Positions 8,635-18,241 of a stretch of DNA of 64,000 nt are shown here, one piece after another. Origin of the DNA: Archangium lipolyticum (GTDB lineage: Bacteria; Myxococcota; Myxococcia; Myxococcales; Myxococcaceae). Each line of letters opens with the position of its first letter. Position 1 is the stretch's first letter. The stretch spans positions 62,001 to 126,000 of the forward strand of contig NZ_JANKBZ010000002.1 of assembly GCF_024623785.1 (NCBI RefSeq), in the 5' to 3' direction. A model generated the notes under the pieces. The model saw only the letters and a list, made by a program, of their open reading frames with translations. It had not been told where the DNA came from and did no database searches. Position numbers and translations under genes: made by a program.

Positions 8635-10053
8635 TTACGAAATATGACGAGCCGGGCCCGCCTGTCCGGTCGCCTGCCCTGACTCGGGAGCGGCGGGGAG
8701 CGTCACGAAGGCCGTCGTTCCTTGGCCGGGCTGGCTCTCGAGCGTGAGCGTGCCCCCATGTGCGACGACGATGCGGCGGGCGAGGGCGAGGCCCAGTCCC
8801 ACGCCTCCCGTCTTGCGCGCCCGGCTGCGGTCACTGCGGAAGAAGGGGGTGAAGAGGTGGGGCAGGTCGCTCGCATCGATGCCGATGCCCTCGTCGCGCA
8901 CCTCCACCTGGAGTCCGTCCGCGGTGGACCGGGCGTGCAACCTCACGGTGGTATGGGGCTCGGAGTACTTGCCGGCGTTGTCGAGCAGGTTGTCGATGGC
9001 GCGGCGTAGCAGCACCGGGTCGGCCTCCAGCACGGGCAGGGTGCCGTCCACGTGGACCTCGAGGCGGTGCTCGGGCCGTGCGGAGCGGAAGCGCGCGGCG
9101 GCCTTGTCCACCAGGGCCTGGGCCTCCACATGCTCGCGGCGCAGCGGAGGGGTGGCACCGGGAGTCTGCTCGGTGGCCAGGTCCAGGCGGGCGGCGGTGA
9201 GCACGTCGGAGACGAGGCGCTCCAGCTCGGAGAGGTCCTCGGCGATGTCGGAGAGGGACTCGCGGGCCAGGGCGGCGTCGCCCTCGCTGGCCAGGTCCAG
9301 GGCGACGCGGATGCGGGCCAGGGGGGTGCGCAGCTCGTGGGAGACGTTGGCCAGCAGCTCCTTCTGGGAGCGCAGCAGGTGGGTGATGCGCTCGGCCATC
9401 TCGTCGAAGGCCTCGGCCACCTGGCCCATCTCGTCGCGGCGGCGCAGGCCGGTGCGCACGTCCAACATGCCGGCACCGAAGGCGCGAGCCACCTTGGCCA
9501 GCCGTTGCAGGGGAACGGCGAGGCTGCGGGCGAAGACGAGCGAGGTGATGGCCGTGCACCCGAGCGCCAGGGCGATGGGCACCACGGGGCTGGGGGGAGG
9601 CTGGGGTGGTGGAGGGAACTCCACCATGGCGTAAGCCTCCATCGGACCGGTCTCGGGGATGGCCACGTACATGGCGGGCGGCGGACCGGTGCCGCGTTTC
9701 ATCACGCGCTCGGTCTCAAGCTGTTGGAGCTTGTCGGCGGGGAGGGGCGGAAGCGGGGGCGAGGTGTTGGCGGTGAGGACGCGGCCATCCACGCTGCGCA
9801 TCGTCACCTTGATGCCGAGCCGTTGGTGGACCCGGTTCAGTGCCCCCTGGAGCTCCGCGGGCCGGTCCCGGAGTAGGGCCCACTCGGAGACGCTGTAGGT
9901 GGTGGCCCGCTCGAACGACTCCCGCCACGAGGCATCCCGTGTGTAGCGGCGGACGGTGTTGATGGCGAGGGAGACGAGCAGGAGCTGGGCGATGCCCACC
10001 AGGTAGATACGCCACAGCAGGCGGCTGGGGAAGCGGGGACGGCGGATGTTCAA
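8635..10053 (-). CDS. Sensor histidine kinase (HAMP, HisKA, HATPase), copy 1
   Basis: 472 residues: membrane segment at about 13-34, a short periplasmic sensor region with a Pro-rich stretch (about 35-155), second membrane segment at about 157-178, HAMP, H-box NVSHELRTP with His239, N-box with Asn355 and Asn359, DEGIGI and GVGLGLAL nucleotide loops. All catalytic residues are present. The apparent start is TTG, overlapping the regulator stop as TTGA, which implies coupling. It probably senses an envelope signal and controls the MacAB-TolC genes that follow. From about residue 170 it is almost identical to the kinase at 28998-30368; the sensor part differs more. Confidence 0.92.
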   Translation of the reverse strand: MNIRRPRFPSRLLWRIYLVGIAQLLLVSLAINTVRRYTRDASWRESFERATTYSVSEWALLRDRPAELQGALNRVHQRLGIKVTMRSVDGRVLTANTSPPLPPLPADKLQQLETERVMKRGTGPPPAMYVAIPETGPMEAYAMVEFPPPPQPPPSPVVPIALALGCTAITSLVFARSLAVPLQRLAKVARAFGAGMLDVRTGLRRRDEMGQVAEAFDEMAERITHLLRSQKELLANVSHELRTPLARIRVALDLASEGDAALARESLSDIAEDLSELERLVSDVLTAARLDLATEQTPGATPPLRREHVEAQALVDKAAARFRSARPEHRLEVHVDGTLPVLEADPVLLRRAIDNLLDNAGKYSEPHTTVRLHARSTADGLQVEVRDEGIGIDASDLPHLFTPFFRSDRSRARKTGGVGLGLALARRIVVAHGGTLTLESQPGQGTTAFVTLPAAPESGQATGQAGPARHIS

Positions 10054-10778
10054 GGTTCATCCCCGGTGGCGAGCAGGTAGCCCGCGCCGCGCACGGTCTT
10101 GAGGAGCCTGGGGTTGCGCGGGTCCTCTTCGATCTTCTGGCGGATGCGGAAGATGTGGACGTCGACGGAGCGGTCGAAGACCTCCTCGGCGTTGCCCTTG
10201 ACGAGGTCCAGGAGCTGTTCGCGGCCGAGGACACGGCCGGCGCGCTCGGCGAGGACGCGCAGCAGGGCGAACTCGTACGAGGTGAGGGACAGTGCCTTGC
10301 CATCCAGTGTGGCGCTCATGTTCCGGGGATCCATGGCCAGCCTGCCGACCTGGATGGGTTGGGAGGAGGGCCCGGCGCGGCCACGGGCGCGACGGACCTG
10401 GGCGCGGATGCGCGCGAGCAACTCGCGGGAGGAGTAGGGCTTGGAGAGGTAGTCGTCGGCGCCGGTCTCCAGGCCGAGCACCCGGTCGGCCTCCTCGCCG
10501 CGGGCGGTCACGATGATGATGGGGACGTCGCTGCGCGTGCGCAGCTCGCGGCAGACGTCCACGCCATCGCGCCCGGGGAGCATGAGGTCCAGGAGGACGA
10601 CGTCATAGGTGTGGCGGCTGGCCTCGGAGAGCCCCTCGGGGCCGGTGCTGGCGATGGTGACGAGGATGCCGTGCTCCTGGAGGTAGCGGCTGGTGAGGCG
10701 GGCCAGCCGCTCGTCGTCCTCCACCAGCAGCACCTGGATGGTTCCCTCGTCCGTGTTGGTGTGTGTCGTCGGGTCCAC
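10050..10778 (-). CDS. OmpR-family response regulator, copy 1
   Basis: 242 residues. The receiver domain has the acidic pair near residues 20-22, phospho-acceptor Asp64 in LLDLMLPG and Lys113 in YLSKPYS. The C-terminal winged helix ends with the typical VRGAGYLL. GTG 10778 is chosen because GGAGGAGAC lies just upstream. It is first in a minus-strand series with kinase, MacA, MacB and TolC genes and most likely activates them. It is a close paralogue of the regulator at 30365-31093. Confidence 0.94.
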   Translation of the reverse strand: MDPTTHTNTDEGTIQVLLVEDDERLARLTSRYLQEHGILVTIASTGPEGLSEASRHTYDVVLLDLMLPGRDGVDVCRELRTRSDVPIIIVTARGEEADRVLGLETGADDYLSKPYSSRELLARIRAQVRRARGRAGPSSQPIQVGRLAMDPRNMSATLDGKALSLTSYEFALLRVLAERAGRVLGREQLLDLVKGNAEEVFDRSVDVHIFRIRQKIEEDPRNPRLLKTVRGAGYLLATGDEP

Positions 10779-10983
10779 GCGTGTCTCCTCCCCCCCGTAC
10801 CCTCCACCCCTGGGTCACGCGATGAAGATACAACCGGGGCTCGGGTGAAGCGTTCGCGGTTCTGGCCAGGCTGCTCGTGGGGGGGCCGCTCGCGATGGAG
10901 CGGTGCGTCAAGGAAATATTATGTCACGAGTATGCAAGCTCCAGGTCACGAAGACCCGCGAGCCACTCTCTATAGTCCGCGCC

Positions 10984-12000
10984 ATGTTCATGACTGCATT
11001 CGTAGTGAGCGCCGTTCTGGAGGCATCACCGGCCGCGCAGAAGCCCAAGGAGCCGGCTCCCCCCAAGGCTGCGGCCCCCAAGGTCGTGACCTTCGAGGGC
11101 GCGTGCGACGCCTCGGGTGCCGTGGTGCGGGGCGAGTGGTCATTCACCGTCGCGGATGACGAGGACAACGTCATCCGGGTCTACGACGCGAGGACGGGAG
11201 GCCGCCCGGTCTCCACCGTCGACCTGTCCGCGGGGCTGGAGCTTCCCGTGGGAAAGAAGAAGGCGCCCGAGGCGGACATCGAGGCCGCGACGGAGATTCC
11301 TCCTCTCTCCTTCTGGCTGACCTCCCATGGGCGCAAGAGCTCCGGGAAGCTGGATGCCAATCGCTTCCGCTTCTTCGCGACCCGCTCCTCCGACGATGGA
11401 AGGACCATCCGGTTCGAGGGAAAGCCCTACACCCGGTTGCTCGAGGACCTGCTCGCGGCTCCCCAGCTCGCGGCGTTCGATCTCGCCTCGGCCTCCACGC
11501 GCGCTCCGAAGGAGGAGGGCGGTCTCAACATCGAGGGCATGACGGCGATGGCGGATGGGAAGACCCTGCTGATCGGCTTCCGGAATCCGTTGCCCCAGGG
11601 CAAGGCCCTCACCGTCGAGCTCTTGAACCCCATGGAACTGCCGCAGGGGAAGTCCGCGCGTCTGGGTGCCGCACGGCTGTTGGACCTGGGTGGGTTGGGG
11701 ATTCGAGCCATCTCCTGGTGGCGGGGCCGGTACCTCTTCATTGGAGGAGCCATCGCTGGAGAGGGCACCTCCCGCCTGTTCACCTGGGATGGCAAGGCGG
11801 AGCGGCCCTCCGGGGTGGACGGCATCGACCTCACGGGCTTCAACCCCGAGGCCTTCGCCACGTTCGAGGACAAGGAGGAGATCCTCCTGCTCAGCGATGA
11901 CGGAAGCCGCCTGATCGACGGGGTCGAGTGCAAGCGGCTGCGGGAGCCCGAGAAGAAGCGCTTCCGCGGGGTCTGGGTCCGGTTGCCCGCGCGGCCCTAG
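10984..12000 (+). CDS. DUF3616-like exported protein
   Basis: 338 residues with a hydrophobic N-terminus that reads as a signal peptide (MFMTAFVVSAVLEASPAAQ) and then a KPKEPAPPKAAAPK linker. The segments FWLTSHGRKSSGKLDANRFRFFATR and GGLNIEGMTAMADGKTLLIGFRNPL match the pattern of DUF3616 proteins, which look like beta-propeller-type domains of unknown function. ATG 10984 or 10990 is preferred over upstream codons because either places the signal peptide first. It is divergent from the regulator gene at 10778 and convergent with the DUF4956-type gene. Confidence 0.7.
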   Translation: MFMTAFVVSAVLEASPAAQKPKEPAPPKAAAPKVVTFEGACDASGAVVRGEWSFTVADDEDNVIRVYDARTGGRPVSTVDLSAGLELPVGKKKAPEADIEAATEIPPLSFWLTSHGRKSSGKLDANRFRFFATRSSDDGRTIRFEGKPYTRLLEDLLAAPQLAAFDLASASTRAPKEEGGLNIEGMTAMADGKTLLIGFRNPLPQGKALTVELLNPMELPQGKSARLGAARLLDLGGLGIRAISWWRGRYLFIGGAIAGEGTSRLFTWDGKAERPSGVDGIDLTGFNPEAFATFEDKEEILLLSDDGSRLIDGVECKRLREPEKKRFRGVWVRLPARP

Positions 12001-12026
12001 GCGACTTCTCCTGTGCGGATGACGTG

Positions 12027-12684
<658 letters not shown>

Positions 12685-12698
<14 letters not shown>

Positions 12699-14370
12699 TG
12701 CGGAGCTCCTGGGTGGTGTCCGCCGCGGCCCGGGCAGCCTGGCGCAGCAGTGCGAAGTCGTGGGGGTGGTTCTCCAGCAGCCGCTCGATGAGCGTCCGCC
12801 CCTTCGGTGTCATGGCCAGCAGGGGGCCCAGGCTCTTCACCGTGGCGGCGGGCCAGGTGTCCGCCAGCGCCGTGCGCAGCTTCCATGCCGTGGCGCCCTC
12901 CAGGCCCACGAACGAGTCCAGCGCCTCCTCACACTGCACGCCGAAGGACTCGCGCAGCGCCCAGGCGCGGGGATGGTCCAGGCCGTTCAGGGTTCCGAGC
13001 ACCGCCCGGGGCGCGCGCGCCACGTGCCGCTCGCGCATCTCCCAGGCCCGCTCGCTGTCGATTCCGTCCAGTGTGCGCAGCACGGCGTCTGGTGCCGCCT
13101 CCCAGGCGCGCTCGCGCCAGTCCCAGGCCCGCGCGTCATCGAGTCCCCGGATGGAGCGGCACGCCGTGCGCGCCACCCGCTCCAGGCCGAGCGCCGCCTC
13201 CCCGCCCATGTCCGACAGCCAGCGCCACCGCTCCTTCCAGGCCCGCTCGCTCCCGAGCCCCGCCAGCGAGGTGACCACCTGCTCCGCCGCGGCGAAGTAG
13301 AGGCGATCTCGTAGCGCCCAGGCCTTCTCCGAGTCGAGCCCCGCGAGTGAGTCCGCGACGGCCTCGGGCTTGCGCGTCTCCCACCGCTCGCGCAGCGCCC
13401 AGGCCTCCGGCGTCTCCGCGGCCAGCTCCTTCAGCGAGCCGAGCACCTGCACCGGAGCCGCCTCCTCCAGCTGTCTCCGCAGGCTCCACGCGTGCGCGTC
13501 CGTGAGTCCGGACAGGCCGTAGGCGATCACCTCGGGGAACCGCCCGGCCAGCCGCGTCCGGCGCTCCTCGATGTCCGGGCCCTCCAGGCCCGCGAGGAAC
13601 CAGGCGGCGAGCTGTGGCTCCTCGTCCATCCAGGCATCCACCCGCGCGAGGAAGCGCGCACGGGCCTCCGCCAGCGAGTGGATGGGCGGCACCGGGCGGG
13701 CGCGCGTGGGAAGGGACACGAGGGCCTCGCCGTGCTCGAGGTGCAGCACGTGCTGGACCAACAGGGCCACGAGCGCATCGAGGGGCACGTCCGCGTTCTC
13801 GATGAGGCTCCACCGCTCGGGAGACTCCGCCGCGAGGGCCCGGTAGCCCGCGCGCAGCCGTGCCTGCATCCCCACTCCGGCCAGTCCCTTCCGGGAGGAG
13901 ACACCCTGCGGCGGCGCGAGCAGCTTGGAGATGCGGCGGCGGGCACGGGCGATCGCCGGGTCCACGTCGATGAGGAAGACGTGGTCCGGCCGCAGGCCCC
14001 GGGCGCAGGCGTCCAGCACGGGCCGCACCTCGTGCTCCGGAAGCCCCCGTCCCCAGCGGGCGAGCACCTCCGCGGTGTAGAGGAAGCGGTCCGCGATGAC
14101 GATCTCGTACTCGGCCAGCGCGGGGCGCGTCACCTCCTCCAGCAGCTGTGTCTCCCGAGCCGCGTAGAGCAGCAGCTCGGCCATGGGGGTGAGCGCGAGG
14201 TTGCGGGGGTTCTTGGTGAAGAGCCTCAGCCCCTCGGACACCGGGGAGGCCAGCTTGCCGTCCTCGCGGACGTGACGCACGCGCAGCCCCGCCCGGCGCA
14301 GCTCGCGCGCCACGCGGTTGGACAGCGTCGTCTTGCCAGAGCCATCGATTCCCTCGAAGACGATCAACAT
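12685..14370 (-). CDS. Thymidylate kinase-like protein with C-terminal helical repeats
   Basis: 561 residues. Residues 1 to about 205 are a P-loop nucleotide kinase of the dTMP-kinase type, with Walker A FEGIDGSGKTT, the DR motif in VIADRFLYT and an Arg-rich lid region (ARARRRISKL). From about residue 255 to 530 it carries roughly eight to nine degenerate repeats of about 31 residues around the pattern GL-(D)-x3-AW-x-LR-(D/E)-R, each probably a helix pair. Such a repeat tail is not part of normal Tmk (about 210 residues). ATG 14370 overlaps the porin stop by one base (TGATG). Phosphotransfer to a nucleotide or another small acceptor is likely; housekeeping Tmk function is doubtful given the operon. 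Confidence 0.8.
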
Positions 14371-15575
14371 CAGAAGTTCACCTCCATCTGCAGCATCAGT
14401 GCCCGCCTCGCGGTGAGGCTCTTGTCGAGTGTCTTGAGTGACGCCGGCACGGAGGGCTCCGTGCGCCGGCTCTCCACCTGCGCCTGCAACCGCCAGCGTC
14501 TCCACTGGCCGAAGTTGAGTCCTCCCGCCGCCTCCCAGAGCAGGTCCTTCTGGAGCTGGAGGTCCGGGTCGAGCGCCGAGAGCATCACGAAGGGCTCGAC
14601 GTACAGCGCTCCCTTCGAGCCGCTCCCGATGCGCCAGGCGGTCAGGGCCCGCGCCGTGAGCAGCGGTCCCTCGGCGCCGACGAGCAGGTCCGAGCGCCCC
14701 ACGAGCACCTCGGCCCAGGTGCGCAGCTCTCCCTGGGCAATGGCCAGCGTGTGCTTCGCGTCGAACCCGGCCGTCCAGTTGGACCATGTGCCGCTCGTGC
14801 TCGTTCCAGGCGGTCGCACCTGCGCGGAGGCGCCCAGCTCGAGCGAGTCCAGCACCGCCCACGTGCCTCGGACCGCCGGGATGAGGCCGAGCCCGTTCTC
14901 CAGGGCGACCTCCTCGTTCTCGCCGGACTGCCACACCCCGGCCCGCAGCTTCAGCGTCCGGTCACAGTCCGAGCACTTCCACTCGAGCTGCGCGCCGAGC
15001 CGGCGGCCGGTGAGCCCCAGCCCGTCGGACAGCACATCCCGTCCCAGGCCCCGGCGCACGAGCGGGAGCTTCGACGCGGATTCGAGCTCCACGAGCGACA
15101 GGGGTACCTTGAACTGGCCGGCCCGGAGGGAGAATCCCTTGGAGAGCTTCAGCCAGGCGTACGCGTCCTTCAGGCCGTCCGTGACGTCGAGCTCCACCAC
15201 GGCCCGCAGGCGCTTCTTCCATTGATAGGTGAGCTCGATGCGCGCGGCGGGAAGGGAGAGCTTCCCGGCCAGGGCCTCCGAGCCCTTGGCGTCGATCGCC
15301 TCCCGGACGGAGAGCCGGCCACCCACCTGTACCGAGCCGAACGCGGAGGGCAGTTGGATGCTCCCCTCGTTCTCCTGCTCGGACGGAGGGGCATCCTCTG
15401 GGGCTTCGGGAGTCTTCGGGGCCTCGGGAGCAGGCTCCGGGGGCGCCGCGGCTTCCTGTGCCCATGCGGAGGACGCGAGGAGCAGCGCGGCGAGTGGGAG
15501 CCACCCGGCGGAGCGGCTCCGGCGGGTGGGGGGATGATGAGGGCTGTACACGGCCGGGGTTTCCTGGGGAATCAC
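14370..15575 (-). CDS. Phosphate-selective porin-like outer-membrane protein
   Basis: 401 residues with a signal peptide ending in SSAWAQ, a Pro/Glu-rich linker, and a barrel region with the order seen in OprO/OprP-type porins: VQVGGRLSVREAIDAKG, an ELDVTDGLKDAYAWLKLSKG strand pair, and SLRAGQFKVPLSLVELESAS. The end (RALMLQMEVNF) has the terminal Phe typical of BAM substrates. The GTG at 15575 overlaps the upstream stop (GTGA). Known family members take up phosphate or pyrophosphate, which fits the VTC-like neighbour. Two close Cys residues (KCSDCDR) are unusual for a barrel. Confidence 0.75.
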   Translation of the reverse strand: MIPQETPAVYSPHHPPTRRSRSAGWLPLAALLLASSAWAQEAAAPPEPAPEAPKTPEAPEDAPPSEQENEGSIQLPSAFGSVQVGGRLSVREAIDAKGSEALAGKLSLPAARIELTYQWKKRLRAVVELDVTDGLKDAYAWLKLSKGFSLRAGQFKVPLSLVELESASKLPLVRRGLGRDVLSDGLGLTGRRLGAQLEWKCSDCDRTLKLRAGVWQSGENEEVALENGLGLIPAVRGTWAVLDSLELGASAQVRPPGTSTSGTWSNWTAGFDAKHTLAIAQGELRTWAEVLVGRSDLLVGAEGPLLTARALTAWRIGSGSKGALYVEPFVMLSALDPDLQLQKDLLWEAAGGLNFGQWRRWRLQAQVESRRTEPSVPASLKTLDKSLTARRALMLQMEVNF

Positions 15576-16336
15576 TGCGTGGAAGACGCGCTGGCGAAGC
15601 GCGCGCGCATGCCTTGCTCGAACTTCGAGCCGCGGGTCTCGAAGGGCTCCAGCCTCCAGAACAGTCCCTCCAGCCAGGAGGGGGTGCTTCCCCGCCACTT
15701 CACTTCCAGCAGGATGGCGGGGGCGCGCTCCAGCAGGCGCGAGGGGGCCGCCGGTTCGCCCAGGGCGCTGCGCTCCGGTGGGAGCGCGAAGACGAGATCC
15801 TCGTCCACGGTGATGCGCACGCCGGCATCGTGGGTCATGTGCGTGCCCCGCCGGTACCAGGCCGTCACCCAGGGTTTCACCGGCGCGTGGGGCAGCTGCC
15901 GCAAGAGCAGGGCCGCCGCGCTCCCCTCGTGGGGGAGCCCACCGGAGAGCAGCGCCGCCGCTTCATCCGCGGAGAGGGCGACGCGGACCTTGGAGCGCCG
16001 CGCCCCGGTGTTCTTCTTCAGCTCGAGGAACCGGGCTCCGGACAGCACGGGCGGGAGGGCGAGGTCCGCCGTTCCCGCGTACTCCCGGAGCCGCAGCCGT
16101 TGTGCGCGCCCGGCCCGGCACGAGCCCAGGAAGTCCAATCCATCGGTATCGAAGTAGGTCGTCCGCGTGAAGGCGAACGGAAGACCGGAGTCGTACACGC
16201 AGGGCGCCGTCCAGCTCCGGATGTCCTTCAGGAAGGCATCCAGGGCTTCGCGCGAGGGTTGGAACTTCCTTTCATGCTCCAGCTCCGGAGAGGGGGAGGA
16301 CATGGGCGGGGGACTCGTGTGGGCCAGGGCGTTCAT
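15572..16336 (-). CDS. VTC-domain protein, polyphosphate polymerase-like
   Basis: 254 residues making up one VTC domain. Visible hallmarks are HERKFQPS near the N-terminus, TRTTYFDTDGLDFL, RLRLREY, FLELKKNTGARRSKVRVAL, ITVDEDLVF and ILLEVKW, the basic and acidic residues that line the triphosphate tunnel of VTC4/CYTH-like enzymes. The family makes polyphosphate from ATP, or acts as a related phosphate polymerase, at membranes. ATG 16336 overlaps the CotH stop by four bases (ATGA). With CotH upstream and DUF4956 downstream it follows a recurring but poorly understood bacterial gene set. Confidence 0.87.
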   Translation of the reverse strand: MNALAHTSPPPMSSPSPELEHERKFQPSREALDAFLKDIRSWTAPCVYDSGLPFAFTRTTYFDTDGLDFLGSCRAGRAQRLRLREYAGTADLALPPVLSGARFLELKKNTGARRSKVRVALSADEAAALLSGGLPHEGSAAALLLRQLPHAPVKPWVTAWYRRGTHMTHDAGVRITVDEDLVFALPPERSALGEPAAPSRLLERAPAILLEVKWRGSTPSWLEGLFWRLEPFETRGSKFEQGMRARFASASSTQ

Positions 16337-17958
16337 GGGGCCGTTCCGAAAGCGGCCTGGACCTCGGCCTGGCGCCTGGCCGCGAAGCTCAGCAGCCCGC
16401 TCGTGCCGCTGAACGCATCCTCGAAAGCCTGGGCACTGCTCACGAAGGTGTAGCCCGGCTGCTCCGCGTTCTCGCCCACCACCCACGGGGTGATGAGCTC
16501 ATGAGCCGCGCGCATCCGGGCCCGCAGCGCGTCAGGGGCGACCGGGCCCTGCACGGCCTCCAGCGCATACCGCTGATAGATTTCCCGGTAGACGGGGTCA
16601 TCCATCAGGAAGCGGATGAGCGGCCAGTTCGCGTCCACGTTGTCCTGTGTCAGCGACGTCGCCCGTCCCATGCCGCTGCTCATGGCCCGGTCATGGTCCC
16701 AGGTAATCCATTGCAGGCGCCCGCCCTGGTTCGGATCGGCATACAGGTAGTAGTTGTGCGACATGGCGCCGTAGGCGTCCCAGTTCTGCAGCACGGTGTT
16801 GACCGCGAGCCACTTCAGGAAGCCATCGACGTTCAGCTTCTCCTCGAGGCGTGCGCGCCAGGCCGCCGCGTCGGTGCGGTCGGAGTTGAGCACGGAGATG
16901 GCCTCCTCCACGGGCGCCCAGCCCAGCTCCTCGTTCTCTTCAATCTCGAAGGACTCTTGATCGAACGCCGCCAGGCGCGCGCCCTGGCCATCCGCCTCGT
17001 AGAGCGCTCCCTTGTGGCCACCGAAGGTGCGGTCGAGCAGCGACTCCGCCGGGTCCTCGTTGAGAGTGTAGAGGCCCCAGTACTGGGAGCCCTCTCCGTA
17101 GTCCACGTACAGGGCGACGAAGGCGGTGTACCCGGCCGGCACTCCCATCTCGCGGAAGACGTCCGTGGCCACCTTGTCGCGCATCAGCGACGTGTCGGCC
17201 GCGCCATTGCCCAGCGACAGCTTGGTGAAGCCGTAGAAGCGCTGATCGTCGATCTCCGGATGCTCGTCCTCGAACTTGTCGAAGTTGAACCGCAGCGGCA
17301 GCTTGCCCACCCCGCTGCGCCATGTTTGCGACAGCGAGGAGTTGCCCTTCATGCGCACGCCCACGTAGTTCCAGGTCTTGCCGTTGAAGTGCACCGTCGA
17401 GGGCACGTACACGGGCGTGTTGGGGATGATGTCCCCGCCACCGCCTCCACCGGGTGCGCCGCCGCCCGGAACGCCACCGCCATCCGGTGCGCCACCACCC
17501 GGCCCACCTCCACCACCGCGTGGGGGCCTGCACAGGAGTTGAGGGCTATTCGGCGTCTGGCTACAGGTGCTGGTGAAGGTGTTGCCCTGGAAGGTGGCGG
17601 TGCAGGTGTCGCCCACCGCCTTGCCCTCACAGGCCTGCACGAGCTCGGGCGGGAACGCCATGCCACCGCCGCCGTCGGGGCTGCCGCCACCAGGGCCACC
17701 ACCAGGACCCATCCCCCCGCCCGCGCCGAACTGGCCCAGCATGGAGGTCATGTCGTCCTGCATCGTCTTCCAGTCCTCTGGAGCGATGACGAGGTCGATC
17801 CGCTGCACCTTGTCCTGGGCGAAGACGACGTCGTAGGCGGGGGCGGCGTTCTTGCCGTGAGACTCCTCGCTCCAGCCGTCGGGCCGCTCGACACCACAGG
17901 CGGTGGTGAAGGCGAAGGCGAGCGTGGCGAGCGCTCCTAGGCGCGTACCTCTTTGCAT
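16333..17958 (-). CDS. CotH kinase-family lipoprotein
   Basis: 541 residues. The signal peptide ends in the lipobox FTTAC, so it is a lipoprotein. CotH features follow: VRMKGNSSLSQTW, KLPLRFNFDKF, KLSLGNGAADTSLMRDKVA, GVPAGYTAFVALYVD, WGLYTLNEDP, ALYEADGQGA and the Asp-rich active-site segment WITWDHDRAMSS. Spore-coat CotH and related proteins are atypical protein kinases. Between residues 75 and 190 two Gly/Pro-rich linkers flank a small domain with four Cys. ATG 17958 has GAGAGAGGA upstream; the longer frame would start with TTG. It is the first gene of the operon. Confidence 0.9.
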   Translation of the reverse strand: MQRGTRLGALATLAFAFTTACGVERPDGWSEESHGKNAAPAYDVVFAQDKVQRIDLVIAPEDWKTMQDDMTSMLGQFGAGGGMGPGGGPGGGSPDGGGGMAFPPELVQACEGKAVGDTCTATFQGNTFTSTCSQTPNSPQLLCRPPRGGGGGPGGGAPDGGGVPGGGAPGGGGGGDIIPNTPVYVPSTVHFNGKTWNYVGVRMKGNSSLSQTWRSGVGKLPLRFNFDKFEDEHPEIDDQRFYGFTKLSLGNGAADTSLMRDKVATDVFREMGVPAGYTAFVALYVDYGEGSQYWGLYTLNEDPAESLLDRTFGGHKGALYEADGQGARLAAFDQESFEIEENEELGWAPVEEAISVLNSDRTDAAAWRARLEEKLNVDGFLKWLAVNTVLQNWDAYGAMSHNYYLYADPNQGGRLQWITWDHDRAMSSGMGRATSLTQDNVDANWPLIRFLMDDPVYREIYQRYALEAVQGPVAPDALRARMRAAHELITPWVVGENAEQPGYTFVSSAQAFEDAFSGTSGLLSFAARRQAEVQAAFGTAP

Positions 17959-17972
17959 GGGGGTCCTCTCTC

Positions 17973-17987
17973 CCGGCTTCAAGCCGG
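17973..17987. promoter_or_regulatory. Palindrome in the CotH operon leader
   Basis: CCGGCTT, one base, then AAGCCGG. It sits 15-29 bases upstream of the CotH ATG, so it could be an operator or a leader hairpin that covers the ribosome site. The rest of 17959-18241 shows no gene; the CotH operon promoter must lie there, but no clear -35/-10 stands out. Confidence 0.4.
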
Positions 17988-18241
17988 CGCTGGCGCTGCG
18001 AGTGGGGACCCTGATGCGTGTTCGTGACCCGTTCTTTACGTGTTTGTGACAGAATGTTTTGAAGGAAAGACGAGACAGCCCCGAGGCCGCTGGTTGCAGC
18101 CCGGGTGCCCATTTTTCGACGCGAGTGGAGACCTACACGCCTCCCGTCTTCCGCGCCCATCACCGCGAGCCAGTTGGGTACAGTGCCAATGGCCGCAAGC
18201 CCTCCCTGGCTACGTGCGCCCGCGCGGGGCTGGCGGGCCGC

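Noticed and set aside
10155-11159. Plus-strand frame opposite the response regulator, running into the DUF3616-like gene
   Set aside because: It has no motif and no ribosome site, and is explained by the high third-position GC of the regulator gene.
12700-13600. Regularly spaced DNA similarity every 90-100 bases that at first looked like a CRISPR-like or tandem repeat array
   Set aside because: The period is a multiple of three and follows the protein repeat of the kinase fusion; units are diverged and there are no unique spacers.
14373-14934. N-terminal extension of the thymidylate-kinase-like frame
   Set aside because: The extension overlaps the porin gene out of frame; MLIVFEGIDGSGKTT at 14370 is the natural start.
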